64,000 bases of DNA, from the NCBI GenBank assembly GCA_030433215.1, contig JAUIMC010000002.1, positions 248,001 through 312,000 of the forward strand. The letters are read 5' to 3'. The translations under genes were made by a program, and so were the position numbers. Below the pieces are notes generated by a model that made no database searches, was not told where the DNA came from, and saw nothing but the letters and a program-made list of their open reading frames with translations. Every line of letters starts with the position of its first letter. The stretch's first letter is position 1. The DNA is from Alphaproteobacteria bacterium. Lineage in GTDB: Bacteria; Pseudomonadota; Alphaproteobacteria; Caulobacterales; Parvularculaceae. This document shows positions 36,937 through 45,214 of this stretch, in pieces.

Positions 36937-38910
36937 ATGAACAAGAGTTTCGATAGACGCGTGAAGAAGCGCTTTTCGCCGCTTCTGAAAGCGGCGCCCA
37001 TAGCGGCCCTGGCATTCGGCGCCGCGGCCTGCGCGACCTCGCAGCAGCAATTTGGCGAGACATTCAATTACAAAACCTGGGACGGCTATCTCGGCGGCGG
37101 CGAGTCCTCGCAATATTCGTCGCTCGACCAGATCAACAAGGACAATGTCCACAAGCTTGAAGTCGCCTGGGAGTTCGAGGCGGGCGAAGATCCGCCCTTC
37201 GCGTTCGGCTTCCGCTTCAGCCCGACCATCGTCAACGGCGTCATGTATGTGATCGCCGACGGCGACAATCTCGTGGCGCTGAACGGCGCGACCGGCGAGG
37301 AAATCTGGCGCACCGAATTCGAAGGCCGCATCGGCCAGCGCGGCATCAATTACTGGGAGAACGACGAAGGCGGCGAAGGCCGGCTGTTCCTCCTCAATGA
37401 CGGCATGCTGCGCGCGGTCGACGCCAAAACCGGCGAGATCATCGAGGGCTTCGGCCCGGAAGGCGGGATCGATCTGCGCGACGGGCTGTCGCGCGAAGAC
37501 CGCGACGAGGTGCGCCCGCTGCAACACGACAATCCGGGCCGGGTGTTCGAAGACACGATCATCATCTCCCTGCCCGCCGGCAATTACGATTACGACTCCG
37601 CGCCCGCCGACATTCACGCCTATGACGTCAGGACCGGCGAGCGCAAATGGGTGTTCCATGTGATCCCCGAAAAGGGCGAGTTCGGCTACGACACCTGGCC
37701 GGAAACCGATCACGAACGCTTTGGCGGCGCCCATAACTGGTCGGCCTCGACCATCGATACCGAGCTCGGCATCATCTACATTCCAACCGGATCGCCACGC
37801 TTCGACTGGTATGGCGGCAACCGCGAGGGCGACAATCTTTTCGGCAATTCGATCATCGCCCTCGACGCGCGAACCGGCAAACGCATCTGGCATTTCCAGG
37901 CGGTGCATCACGACCTCTGGGACTTCGACCTGCCGACTTCGCCGAAGCTCCTGACCATTGAGCGCGACGGCGAAAACGTGCCCATCGTCATTCAGCCCAC
38001 CAAGATGGGCTATATGTTCGTCTTCGACCGGCGCACCGGGGAACCGATCTGGGATATCGAGGAGCGCCCCGTGCCGGCTTCCGACGTGCCCGGCGAACAC
38101 GCTTCGCCGACGCAGCCCTTCCCGGTCTGGCCCGAGCCCTATCTCGAGCGGAGTTTCCTGAGCGAGGACGACATCAATCCGTATCTGCCGGAACAGGACA
38201 AGGAGCGCATGCGCGAATTGTTGCGGACGGTGCGCACCGGCCCCCTCTTCACGCCGCAGAGCACGGACGGCCTCCTGATGATGCCGAACCAGAATGGCGG
38301 CTCGAACTGGGGCATGGTCTCGGTCGATCCGGAAAAGAACCGGCTCTATATCGTCGTCCGGCAATATCCGTCGCTCCTGAGGCTCATCCCCAATGACGAC
38401 CCGGAAGCGATGGCGAAAATGCCGAATTCGGGCGACGACGACGTGCAGCCCTACTCGGCGCCTTTCGACTATCTCATCATGTCGAACGGCATGACGCCCA
38501 TCAAACCGCCCTGGTCCACCATCGTCGCCTATGACATGAACACTGGCGAGAAACTCTACGACATCCCGAACGGCGACATGATGCCTCTCGCCAAGCAGGG
38601 CATCACCGGCACCGGCGCGCAGACGACGCGCGGCGGCCCGGTGGCGACCGGCGGCGGCCTTCTCTTCGTGGGCACCGCCAGCGACCGCAAGTTCCGCGCC
38701 CGCGACGCCGACACCGGCGAAGTGCTGTGGGAACACGATCTGCCCGCCGCGTCGGAAGGCATTCCCGCCGTCTATGAAGTCGACGGACGGCAATACATCG
38801 TCATCACCAGCGGCTGGGAAGGCATGTTCCACCAGGGCCTCGACATGCCGCCGGTTCCGGACACCAACCGCTACATGGTCTTCGCCCTGCCGGAAGAAGA
38901 GATCGAATAG
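36937..38910 (+). CDS. PQQ-dependent dehydrogenase-like quinoprotein (lipoprotein)
   Basis: Predicted periplasmic quinoprotein of 657 residues, related to PQQ alcohol/glucose dehydrogenases. The signal ends FGAAAC with a lipobox Cys at about residue 30. The eight-bladed propeller starts DGYLGGGESSQYSSLDQINK and includes NLVALNGATGEEIW, SIIALDARTGKRIWHFQ, HHDLWDFDLP, FVFDRRTGEPIW and GGGLLFVGTASDRKFRARD. GGAAGG 5 nt upstream fixes the start; the frame is open a further 141 bp, but that part looks untranslated. No PQQ synthesis genes or cytochrome partner lie in the window. Substrate unknown. Confidence 0.87.
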   Translation: MNKSFDRRVKKRFSPLLKAAPIAALAFGAAACATSQQQFGETFNYKTWDGYLGGGESSQYSSLDQINKDNVHKLEVAWEFEAGEDPPFAFGFRFSPTIVNGVMYVIADGDNLVALNGATGEEIWRTEFEGRIGQRGINYWENDEGGEGRLFLLNDGMLRAVDAKTGEIIEGFGPEGGIDLRDGLSREDRDEVRPLQHDNPGRVFEDTIIISLPAGNYDYDSAPADIHAYDVRTGERKWVFHVIPEKGEFGYDTWPETDHERFGGAHNWSASTIDTELGIIYIPTGSPRFDWYGGNREGDNLFGNSIIALDARTGKRIWHFQAVHHDLWDFDLPTSPKLLTIERDGENVPIVIQPTKMGYMFVFDRRTGEPIWDIEERPVPASDVPGEHASPTQPFPVWPEPYLERSFLSEDDINPYLPEQDKERMRELLRTVRTGPLFTPQSTDGLLMMPNQNGGSNWGMVSVDPEKNRLYIVVRQYPSLLRLIPNDDPEAMAKMPNSGDDDVQPYSAPFDYLIMSNGMTPIKPPWSTIVAYDMNTGEKLYDIPNGDMMPLAKQGITGTGAQTTRGGPVATGGGLLFVGTASDRKFRARDADTGEVLWEHDLPAASEGIPAVYEVDGRQYIVITSGWEGMFHQGLDMPPVPDTNRYMVFALPEEEIE

Positions 38911-38925
38911 ACTCTCATCAAGTTC

Positions 38926-38950
38926 AGGACCGGGCCGAACGCCCGGTCCT
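38926..38950. terminator. Terminator-like hairpin between convergent genes
   Basis: AGGACCGGGC pairs with GCCCGGTCCT across a CGAAC loop (10-bp perfect stem), 15 bp after the quinoprotein stop and 13 bp from the end of the facing gene. No T-run, so it may act as a bidirectional transcript end of modest strength. Confidence 0.55.
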
Positions 38951-38963
38951 GCATGTGACAACG

Positions 38964-39422
38964 TCACCGGCTCATCGTGACAATCAGCGCCATGCCGGCG
39001 CCGGCGATCAGGATCGCGGACGGGATCAGCAGGATCTGCAGCGCCGCTTCGCGCCCCGACATAACGCCGGTCCAGGTTTCGAACGGCTCTTTCAGAAACG
39101 CTGCGAGGGATTTTTCCTGAACCGGGTCTACGCGTCCGCCGACACGGCTCAGCATGAAAGGTGTTCCCATATAGGCCGCGAGATAAACGGCGCTGATCGC
39201 CACCATGAACAGCGCTTCCTTGTCGCCCTGAAAAGCGGCCCAGAAAATCACGAGAAGCCCCGCATAGATCAGCGCCAGCGCCTTGAACACGCCCCCATGC
39301 AGGCTCGTATTGGCCTGCTTCATTTGCAAAATCATGACCGCAGGCTCCGGCCGCTCCTTCAGCGCGGCCTCGATTTCAGCCTCTAAAACCCCCGTTTCCA
39401 TTACTTCCGCCGGATATCCCAT
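38964..39422 (-). CDS. Hypothetical membrane protein divergent from the NsrR-like gene
   Basis: About 152 residues with three hydrophobic helices (roughly 50-67, 72-90 and 128-148) after a cytoplasmic helical start. No family recognised. The preferred start, MGYPAEVME, has AAAAGG 9 nt upstream; two more ATG codons lie at 39431 and 39440. It shares its promoter region with the Rrf2-type regulator gene, and a half-site-like AGATGAATCT lies about 25 bp upstream, so it may belong to the nitric-oxide response. Confidence 0.72.
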   Translation of the reverse strand: MGYPAEVMETGVLEAEIEAALKERPEPAVMILQMKQANTSLHGGVFKALALIYAGLLVIFWAAFQGDKEALFMVAISAVYLAAYMGTPFMLSRVGGRVDPVQEKSLAAFLKEPFETWTGVMSGREAALQILLIPSAILIAGAGMALIVTMSR

Positions 39423-39446
39423 GGCCGTCATCCTTTTCATGTATAT

Positions 39447-39503
39447 TAGATGAATCTTTTATATTGCATTGCCAGCTGATATCCAATATATAGAATACAT
39501 CTT
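39447..39503. promoter_or_regulatory. Divergent promoter with NsrR-like half-sites
   Basis: AATACATCTT at 39494-39503 is the reverse complement of AAGATGTATT, a very close match to the NsrR half-site AAGATGYATTT. It overlaps the expected start of transcription from TTGCAT (39464-39469) and TATATA (39487-39492, 17-bp spacing). A second, weaker half-site, TAGATGAATCT, is at 39447-39457 facing the divergent gene. The half-sites are 35 bp apart, so they are not the classical 11-1-11 palindrome. Confidence 0.5.
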
Positions 39504-39515
39504 TTAGGAGCGACC

Positions 39516-39956
39516 ATGCGTCTCAACCTTCAGACCGATTACGCCCTTCGGCTGCTCATGCATCTCGCCGTCAATCAGGACCGGCTGTGCACCATTGCGG
39601 ATATCGCCCTGCGCTACGATGTTTCGAAAAACCATCTAATGAAGGTCGCGCATCTTCTCGGGCGCGAAGGCTTCATCGAAACCGTGCGCGGACGCGCCGG
39701 CGGGCTCCGCCTCGCCCGCCCCGCCGCCGACATCAATGTGGGCGATATCGTCCGGCGTATGGAGGCGGATTTCGCGGTCGTCGAATGTTTCGAAGGCGGC
39801 GCCGGCGAATGCGCCATCACCCCCGCCTGCCGCTTGAAATCTGTCTTGAAAGAAGCGCTGGAGGCGTTCCTCTCTGCGCTCGACGCCTACACGCTCGACG
39901 ATCTCGTAAGGCGCAATCCGCGCCTGCGCATGTTGCTGGAAGAAGAGGCCGCGTAA
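39516..39956 (+). CDS. nsrR: Rrf2 family transcriptional regulator, NsrR-like
   Basis: A 146-residue winged-helix repressor that senses nitric oxide through an iron-sulfur cluster. The start MRLNLQTDYALRLLMHLAVN is typical of NsrR, and VSKNHLMKVAHLLGREGFIETVRGRAGGLRLA covers the recognition helix and wing. Three Cys lie at about 91, 99 and 105 (ECFEGGAGECAITPACRL), in the cluster-binding region; the spacing C-x7-C-x5-C is slightly longer than in E. coli. It heads an operon with a truncated haemoglobin and a DUF1971 protein, both usual NsrR targets. AGGAG lies upstream of the ATG. Confidence 0.9.
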   Translation: MRLNLQTDYALRLLMHLAVNQDRLCTIADIALRYDVSKNHLMKVAHLLGREGFIETVRGRAGGLRLARPAADINVGDIVRRMEADFAVVECFEGGAGECAITPACRLKSVLKEALEAFLSALDAYTLDDLVRRNPRLRMLLEEEAA

Positions 39957-40390
39957 TGGAAACCCGCATCCGCACCGCCGACGAACGCCGCCGGGAGATC
40001 GAGGCGGTGGCCGTGAAGATGAGAATCGACGAGGCTTATATCTCGCGTCTCGTGGATGCGTTTTACGATAAAGTGCGCGTTCATCCGGTGTTAGGCCCGG
40101 TGTTCGATGAGAAAATCAGCGACTGGGAGCCGCATCTGGCGAAGATGAAGGATTTCTGGGCCTCGGTGGCGCTGAACGCCGGGCGTTATTCCGGCAAGCC
40201 GGTCCCCAAACATGTGGCGCTGACCTCCGTTCAGGAATGGCATTTCGACATCTGGCTCGCCCTGTTTCGCGAAACGCTCGACGAAACCGCGCCGACTCCG
40301 CAAGCTGCCGATTATTTCATGGAACGCGCCGAGCGCATTGCGCAAAGCCTCAAGCTCGCCATGTTCGGCCTGCCCGCGCTCAAGGCCTGA
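39956..40390 (+). CDS. Group III truncated haemoglobin
   Basis: A haem protein of 144 residues with the 2-on-2 globin fold, expected to bind or detoxify nitric oxide or oxygen. The conserved stretches are ISRLVDAFYDKVRVHPVLGPVF, HLAKMKDFWASVALNAGRYSGKPVPKH and EWHFDIWLALFRETLDE, where the proximal His region lies. The start overlaps the regulator stop by 1 bp (TAATG); the frame is open upstream, but only within the regulator gene. Operon position behind nsrR supports a nitric-oxide role. Confidence 0.92.
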   Translation: METRIRTADERRREIEAVAVKMRIDEAYISRLVDAFYDKVRVHPVLGPVFDEKISDWEPHLAKMKDFWASVALNAGRYSGKPVPKHVALTSVQEWHFDIWLALFRETLDETAPTPQAADYFMERAERIAQSLKLAMFGLPALKA

Positions 40391-40393
40391 TCC

Positions 40394-40687
40394 ATGCGCG
40401 ATGATCTGCCCGAAGGCCTGGTGCGATATGGCGGCACGCCGGTTTTCACAGAAAAGACCGTGCCTGCGAAGCTGACCGGCGCTCATGATACAAAGCCCGG
40501 CGTCTGGGGCAAGCTGGTCGTTATCGAGGGCGCGCTCGATTATGTCATCCCCGGCCCGCCCGAAGAAAAACGCCGCATTGAGGCCGACGGGACCGCCATC
40601 ATCGAACCTGAAATAGAGCATTATGTGACGCCGCAAGACGCCGTGATTTTCCGCGTCGATTTCTATCACACCGCCAAAGGCGATTGA
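40394..40687 (+). CDS. DUF1971 domain protein
   Basis: A 97-residue single-domain protein of the DUF1971/TehB-N-like cupin-type family: LPEGLVRYGGTPVFTEKTVPAKL, HDTKPGVWGKLVVIEGALDYVI and a C-terminal PEIEHYVTPQDAVIFRVDFYH. His and Glu residues in the last part (EHYV, FYH) could bind a metal. Genes of this family recur in NsrR regulons, and here it lies 3 bp after the truncated haemoglobin gene. Its biochemical role is not known. Confidence 0.85.
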   Translation: MRDDLPEGLVRYGGTPVFTEKTVPAKLTGAHDTKPGVWGKLVVIEGALDYVIPGPPEEKRRIEADGTAIIEPEIEHYVTPQDAVIFRVDFYHTAKGD

Positions 40688-40718
40688 CCGGCTGGAAAAG
40701 CAGCGCCACAAGCCGCCC

Positions 40719-41702
40719 ATGACCATTCTCGTCACAGGCTCGTCCGGCCATCTCGGCGAAGCGCTCTGCCGCACTTTAAAAGCGCAGGGGCGAGATCATG
40801 TGGGCGCCGATATCAAGCCCGGCGCTTATACAACCCATCAGGGCGACATCGCCGACCCGGATTTCGCCGCGCGGATCATGAAAGGCGTCAGCGGCGTTCT
40901 CCACGCGGCGACCCTGCACAAGCCTCATGTCGCGACGCATTCCATGCAGGATTTCGTCGACGTGAACATCACCGGCACGCTCCGGCTGCTGGAAGCGGCT
41001 GTGGCCGAAGGCGTTAAACGCTTTATCTTCACCAGCACCACAAGCACCTTCGGCGACGCCATGCGCCCGCCCGAGGGATCGCCGGCGGTGCTCGTCACCG
41101 AAGATCTGGCGCCGGTTCCGAGAAACATCTACGGCGTCACCAAGCTCGCGGCGGAAAATATCTGCCGCCTCTTCCATAAGAAGCACGGCCTCGCCTGCCT
41201 TATTCTCAGAACGTCGCGCTTCTTTCCCGAAGAAGACGACAAGGCTTCGATCCGCCATGGCTATGAAGATTTGAACGCCAAGCTCAACGAACTGCTTTAT
41301 CGGCGCGTCGATATCGCCGACGTGGTGTCGGCGCATCTTCTGGCGCTCGACCGCGCGCCGGAAATCGGCTTCGGGCGCTACATCATCTCCGCGACGACGC
41401 CTTTTAGGACAGATGACCTGAAAGAGCTCGGGCGCGACGCGCCCGCCGTCCTGAAACGCTATGTCGACTATGAAAATAGCTATGCGCGGCGCGGCTGGCG
41501 CATGTTCGACGCGCTCGACCGGGTCTATGTGAACGATCTGGCGCGCAAAGAGCTTGGATGGCGGCCGGAAACCGACTTTTCAACCGCGCTTGAGCGTCTG
41601 GAGCGCGGCGAAAGCCCGTTCAGCCCGCTCACCGCCGCAATCGGCAAGAAGGGCTATCACGACCGGGTGTTCGAGGACGGCCCGTTCCCGGTCGATGAAT
41701 AG
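40719..41702 (+). CDS. NAD-dependent epimerase/dehydratase family protein (extended SDR)
   Basis: A 327-residue Rossmann-fold oxidoreductase or epimerase. The cofactor motif is VTGSSGHLGEAL (about 4-15), an Asp-rich VGADIKPG follows strand two, and the catalytic YGVTK (about 139-143) has TSTTSTFGD upstream. The sugar-specific C-terminal part (FRTDDLKELG, then RKELGWRPETDFSTALERL) matches nucleotide-sugar epimerases. It follows the DUF1971 gene by 31 bp, so it may be last in the nsrR operon, though a separate promoter cannot be excluded. Substrate unknown. Confidence 0.88.
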   Translation: MTILVTGSSGHLGEALCRTLKAQGRDHVGADIKPGAYTTHQGDIADPDFAARIMKGVSGVLHAATLHKPHVATHSMQDFVDVNITGTLRLLEAAVAEGVKRFIFTSTTSTFGDAMRPPEGSPAVLVTEDLAPVPRNIYGVTKLAAENICRLFHKKHGLACLILRTSRFFPEEDDKASIRHGYEDLNAKLNELLYRRVDIADVVSAHLLALDRAPEIGFGRYIISATTPFRTDDLKELGRDAPAVLKRYVDYENSYARRGWRMFDALDRVYVNDLARKELGWRPETDFSTALERLERGESPFSPLTAAIGKKGYHDRVFEDGPFPVDE

Positions 41703-41704
41703 CA

Positions 41705-43573
41705 TCAAAGCCTGATCAGCTTGCCTTCTTTGAAATCATAGCCGTCCGGCGGTCCATAAACATTCCAGTAGGCGACAAAACCGAGCCGCGTCGCAATGTC
41801 CAGAAAGCGCGGATCGGCGCGGAACGGCTCCATCTCCTCAAGCCAGATCACCGCCCAGATCATGCCGACGGCGCCTTCTTCCTCAAGCGAAGCGACAATG
41901 CGATCGGTCCATTCGAAGGCGCCGTCGATGTCGCCCAGCATGACCCGCCACAGCATCATGCGCTTGTGGTTGATGGGCGTGACGCCAAGCCTTTCCGTAA
42001 CGCCCGGATCGTAAAGAAGTTTCAGCGCGTTTTCCCGCCGGCTTTCGTCCCCGAGCGCGAGATAAGCTTCGCGCACCGCCAAAGTGACGCCGCCGGAGAG
42101 TTCATGCGGCGGCATGCTGCCAAGAACGAGATCGATGGCCTCGTCATACCGGCCGTTGCGCGCGGCCATCAACGCGAGCACATCGCACATGGGGACAGAA
42201 CTCTTCAAATGGCCGAGCTCCAGCGCGCGGGCCGCGTAAAGCTTCGCTCGCTCCTCGTCGCCCTCGGAGATATAGACCATGGCGATAGCGACCAGTAGGA
42301 ACGGCGCCAGCGGGAAGGATTGATAGGCTTCCTCCATGATCTGGATCGCCCGGCGCAGATGACCCACATTGCCGAACACGATCACCGACATGGCGTTTGC
42401 AACCATCGGGTCCCGGCTGATCTCGTAGGCCAATCGGATATGACCTTCGGCTTCGCAGAGTTTGCCGCTCATGGCGTAATATGTGCCGAGCGCGCCATGG
42501 CCGGCCTCGCTTTGCGGGTCGAGCGCAAGGGCGCGCCGCGCTTCGGTTTCGAGTTCGCGAAGTCTTTCCCGCGTCGGCTTCACATAGGAGAGGCTAAACC
42601 CCTTGGAGCGGGCGAGGCCGGCCTGGGCGGCTGCGAAGTCAGGATCGCGCTCGAGCGCTTCGCGAAAATGCTCGATTGCGGCGGGTATGTCGGCGTCGTT
42701 GTTACGGAGAAGATATTCCCCCTGCAGATACAGCCGGTAGGCTTCATGATCTTTAGGACGCGCCCGCGGGCACCGTTTCTTGGCGAGCGGCGCGTTCAAA
42801 TGGGTTTGCATCGCCTCAAGAATGGAGAGCGCCAGTTCATCCTGAAGCGCAAAGACATCGGTCATATCGCGGTCAAACGTATCCGACCACAGGTGAAATC
42901 CCGAGACGCCGTCAATAAGCTGCGCCGTGACGCGCACACGCTCACCGGCAGCGCGCACGCTTCCTTCGAGCACAGCATCGACGCCGAGATCTTCGGCGAT
43001 CTGACGCACGTCCATATTGCGGCCCCGATAAGCGAAACTCGATGTACGCGACGGCGCCCTTATCACGGTTGTGCGGGTAAGAAGATTGATAATCTCCTCC
43101 GCCATGCCGTCGGAGAAATATTCCTTCTCCGGATCGCCAGTGAGATTGGCGAAAGGCATTACGGCGACGGAGACACGGACCTTATCCAGCGCAGGCTGAA
43201 CTGGTTTTGGTTTTGAGACGGGTTCTTTAGCCGTTGCGACGGCGCTATCAGCGCCGACCGAAACCTTCGCCACGAAACGATAGCCCCTGCCCGGCGCGGT
43301 GACGATGAAGCGGTTGTCGCCAGTCTTGTCGCCAAGCACGCGGCGCAGGGTGGAAATGTTCTGGCTAAGACTGTTTTCCTCGACCGTAACGTCCGGCCAG
43401 ACCGCTTCGATCAGCGCGTTTTTCTCGACGAGCTCCCCGGCATTTTCGACCAGATATAAAAGCGTGTCGAAGACCCTCGGGGCCAACGGGACCGTCTTCC
43501 CCCCTTCGTCAGATAGGGCTCGCTGGCCTGAATCCAGCCGAAACCCGCCAAACTCGTAGATTTCAGCCGTCAA
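41705..43573 (-). CDS. Winged-helix transcriptional regulator with TolB-like and TPR domains
   Basis: A 622-residue cytoplasmic regulator of the CadC/OmpR DNA-binding type without a transmembrane helix. Residues about 5-103 form the winged helix (FRLDSGQRALSDEGGKTVPL, LVEKNALIEAVWPDVTVEENSLSQNISTLRRVLGD, APGRGYRFVA). A TolB/adenylate-cyclase-associated domain spans about 135-265 (VMPFANLTGDPEKEYFSDGMAEEI, VDAVLEGSVR). TPR repeats follow to the C-terminus. The start is TTG at 43573 with GAGGGG upstream. Three TGATCAG repeats lie just before it. Such proteins often regulate their divergent neighbour, here the 54-residue gene. Signal unknown. Confidence 0.87.
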   Translation of the reverse strand: MTAEIYEFGGFRLDSGQRALSDEGGKTVPLAPRVFDTLLYLVENAGELVEKNALIEAVWPDVTVEENSLSQNISTLRRVLGDKTGDNRFIVTAPGRGYRFVAKVSVGADSAVATAKEPVSKPKPVQPALDKVRVSVAVMPFANLTGDPEKEYFSDGMAEEIINLLTRTTVIRAPSRTSSFAYRGRNMDVRQIAEDLGVDAVLEGSVRAAGERVRVTAQLIDGVSGFHLWSDTFDRDMTDVFALQDELALSILEAMQTHLNAPLAKKRCPRARPKDHEAYRLYLQGEYLLRNNDADIPAAIEHFREALERDPDFAAAQAGLARSKGFSLSYVKPTRERLRELETEARRALALDPQSEAGHGALGTYYAMSGKLCEAEGHIRLAYEISRDPMVANAMSVIVFGNVGHLRRAIQIMEEAYQSFPLAPFLLVAIAMVYISEGDEERAKLYAARALELGHLKSSVPMCDVLALMAARNGRYDEAIDLVLGSMPPHELSGGVTLAVREAYLALGDESRRENALKLLYDPGVTERLGVTPINHKRMMLWRVMLGDIDGAFEWTDRIVASLEEEGAVGMIWAVIWLEEMEPFRADPRFLDIATRLGFVAYWNVYGPPDGYDFKEGKLIRL

Positions 43574-43593
43574 TCCCGCCCCTCAAATCAGAC

Positions 43594-43633
43594 CTGATCA
43601 GAACTGATCAGGCCCTTACCAATGAATGATCAG
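43594..43633. promoter_or_regulatory. TGATCAG repeats between the regulator and small gene
   Basis: CTGATCAG occurs at 43594-43601 and 43604-43611, exactly 10 bp apart, and TGATCAG again at 43627-43633, about two turns further. The unit is itself palindromic. The array lies between the start of the winged-helix regulator and the divergent 54-codon gene, which fits an operator for several winged-helix monomers. Confidence 0.5.
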
Positions 43634-43707
43634 GGCGAAAATCGCAATCTGTTCAGGAGATCAGCGCAGGCCATCCCGGCGGCGCCCCCAAAAAACCGGA
43701 GAGAACC

Positions 43708-43872
43708 ATGTCCCGTTATGATCTGATCGACAGCCCCGACCTGATGGAAATCGGCCTTATGTTCAACGATCCGGCATTCGCGGAGCGTTTTATCTCCGAG
43801 CTCGCAAAGCCTGAACCGGCTTGCGAAGACTGCGCCGCGAAGCCGGAAACCAACACCGGCATAGCCGCCTGA
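43708..43872 (+). CDS. Small hypothetical protein, 54 residues
   Basis: ATG at 43708 with GGAG 7 nt upstream opens a 54-codon frame ending TGA at 43870-43872. The product starts MSRYDLIDSPDLMEIGLMFN, is mildly acidic and has a CEDC motif (Cys39 and Cys42) that could bind metal or form a disulfide. It has no signal peptide. It lies divergent from the winged-helix regulator, with the TGATCAG repeats in between. Codon use looks gene-like (G/C-ending third positions). No family recognised; homologues in relatives would be needed to be sure it is translated. Confidence 0.55.
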   Translation: MSRYDLIDSPDLMEIGLMFNDPAFAERFISELAKPEPACEDCAAKPETNTGIAA

Positions 43873-43952
43873 ACCACGACCTCTTAGCAAGACGGTCCAA
43901 CTGCGGCGCGGTGCGTCCCTTCCGCGCCCGCCGCATTTTTCGGTGGCCTTAC

Positions 43953-44201
43953 CTAATCGTGATCCACCGGCAGGCAATCGGCGTAAACCGGATTGCCCAC
44001 GACCTGGCGGCTCATCCACTCTTCGCCGGCGGCGACGCAGTCTTCTTTATTGTCATAGACACCGATGATGGCCGGTTCGCCCGTCGGTCCCGGCGACAGA
44101 TAGCCTTGCGCCGTCCATTCATATACTTCGGGCTGCGTTGCGCAGGCGGATGCAGCAAGCGCAACAACGATTATTGCAACGCAATACGATTTTCGTCTCA
44201 T
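43953..44201 (-). CDS. Small lipoprotein
   Basis: An 82-residue protein starting MRRKSYCVAIIVVALAASAC, a lipoprotein signal with the modified Cys at position 20. The mature part (YEWTAQGYLSPGPTGEPAIIGVYDNKEDCVAAGEEWMSRQ, then NPVYADCLPVDHD) has two Cys likely to be disulfide-bonded and a pattern like small periplasmic proteins of unknown function. GGGGAGAGG upstream supports the start at 44201 over the longer frame. The next features on this strand are an orphan terminator and the histone-like gene. Confidence 0.75.
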   Translation of the reverse strand: MRRKSYCVAIIVVALAASACATQPEVYEWTAQGYLSPGPTGEPAIIGVYDNKEDCVAAGEEWMSRQVVGNPVYADCLPVDHD

Positions 44202-44755
44202 AACACCTCTCCCCATTGTCCGAAGCAGTTTCAGAAAACCATGCGCAGACCTTGTAACGTGAATACGGGACAAGCAGGCCATTGAAGTCTTGATCGTAAG
44301 CGAGGCTGAAAAAGGGCGCAAAAGGCAATGCGCCGCCTCAAGACTCGCTTATCCGGGAAAACCGCCGATCGAAACGTTGTTTTTGGGATGACGGGGCCGT
44401 CAGGGCGTCGCGAAACGCAAGATCTTGAATTCTACAGGCGAAAACCAGACCGGACCCGTAACAATCCGCAAAAAGTAAAGCCCCGGCGGGATATGCGCCG
44501 GGGCTTTGGGTGAATGGCAACTGTTCAATCTCAAGATCGAAAAAGCTGAATTCGAATGTCTGCGGATGTTTTCCACATCCGGTAGTCTGTTTGCGGAGCG
44601 CCCCCCGCATGTCATCGGCCCGCTACTTGGCAACGCCGGCCCGATGAAAAGCCCCTCTTTTGCGCTTCTTTCGTGCTTTAAAACACGGTCTGCGCGAGCG
44701 GCGGTCTTGCAAAACGCTGATAAATCAAGCGTTTCGCGCCTAGGCGACCAGCCTG
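44202..44755. other. Intergenic region with orphan terminator
   Basis: A 554-bp stretch with no convincing gene. It contains a strong hairpin (44477-44507) more than 240 nt beyond the stop of the histone-like gene. The segment 44508-44755 could be a long 3' untranslated region or a separate small RNA ending at that hairpin. The frames readable here have poor codon composition and no ribosome sites. Confidence 0.5.
44470..44507 (-). terminator. Strong rho-independent terminator
   Basis: AAAGCCCCGGCG (44477-44488) pairs with CGCCGGGGCTTT (44496-44507): a perfect 12-bp stem with a 7-nt loop. On the minus strand it is followed by ACTTTTTGCG, so it terminates minus-strand transcripts. Confidence 0.85.
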
Positions 44756-45160
44756 TTAGCGCTTTTTGCGCTTCGTGGTCTTGCGCTTGGCCGTTTTGCG
44801 CTTCGCGGTTTTACGCTTGGCGGGCGCTTTGCGCTTCGCCGTTTTGCGCTTGGTCGCTTTTTTCTTGGTGGTTTTGCGCTTGGCCGTTTTCCGCTTAGCG
44901 GTTTTACGCTTTGCAGGCGCTTTTTTCTTCGCGGTCTTGCGTTTTGTCGCTTTCCGCTTGGTCGCCTTGCGCTTGGTGGCCTTTTTCGCGGTTGTTTTCC
45001 GCTTTACAGCCTTGCGCTTGGTCGTTTTGCGCTTTGCAGCCTTGCGTTTTGTCGTCTTACGCTTGGCTGGCGCCTTTTTTGTCGTCTTACGCTTTACGGT
45101 TTTACGTTTCGCGGTTTTTTTAGCCGCTTTTCTTTTGGTGGTTTTTCTTTTAACCGCCAT
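44756..45160 (-). CDS. Histone H1-like / AlgP-like Lys-Arg-Thr-Ala repeat protein
   Basis: A 134-residue protein using only seven residue types (M, A, V, K, R, T, P). It is a tandem array of a five-residue unit, AKRKT or TKRKA, with three KAPAKRKT breaks. Such lysine-rich tails resemble eukaryotic histone H1 C-termini and bacterial H1-like DNA compaction proteins (AlgP, chlamydial Hc2). It should bind DNA or RNA without sequence preference and be disordered when free. A perfect GGAGGTGA ribosome site precedes the ATG, suggesting strong expression. Repeated DNA makes it prone to length change. It lies between ssb and a small lipoprotein gene; UvrA nearby has a tail of the same kind. Confidence 0.8.
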   Translation of the reverse strand: MAVKRKTTKRKAAKKTAKRKTVKRKTTKKAPAKRKTTKRKAAKRKTTKRKAVKRKTTAKKATKRKATKRKATKRKTAKKKAPAKRKTAKRKTAKRKTTKKKATKRKTAKRKAPAKRKTAKRKTAKRKTTKRKKR

Positions 45161-45214
45161 AGTTCACCTCCGAATCTTGATTCGAAAGCAGAAACATAAC
45201 GTAATTTACTAAAA

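Noticed and set aside
36886-38967. A 693-codon minus-strand frame opposite the quinoprotein gene
   Set aside because: The plus-strand protein has a signal, a ribosome site and clear propeller repeats. The opposite frame is compositionally a shadow.
44766-45212. Regular DNA repeats resembling a CRISPR or tandem array
   Set aside because: They are the coding repeats of the KRKT protein. There is no fixed repeat-spacer pattern.
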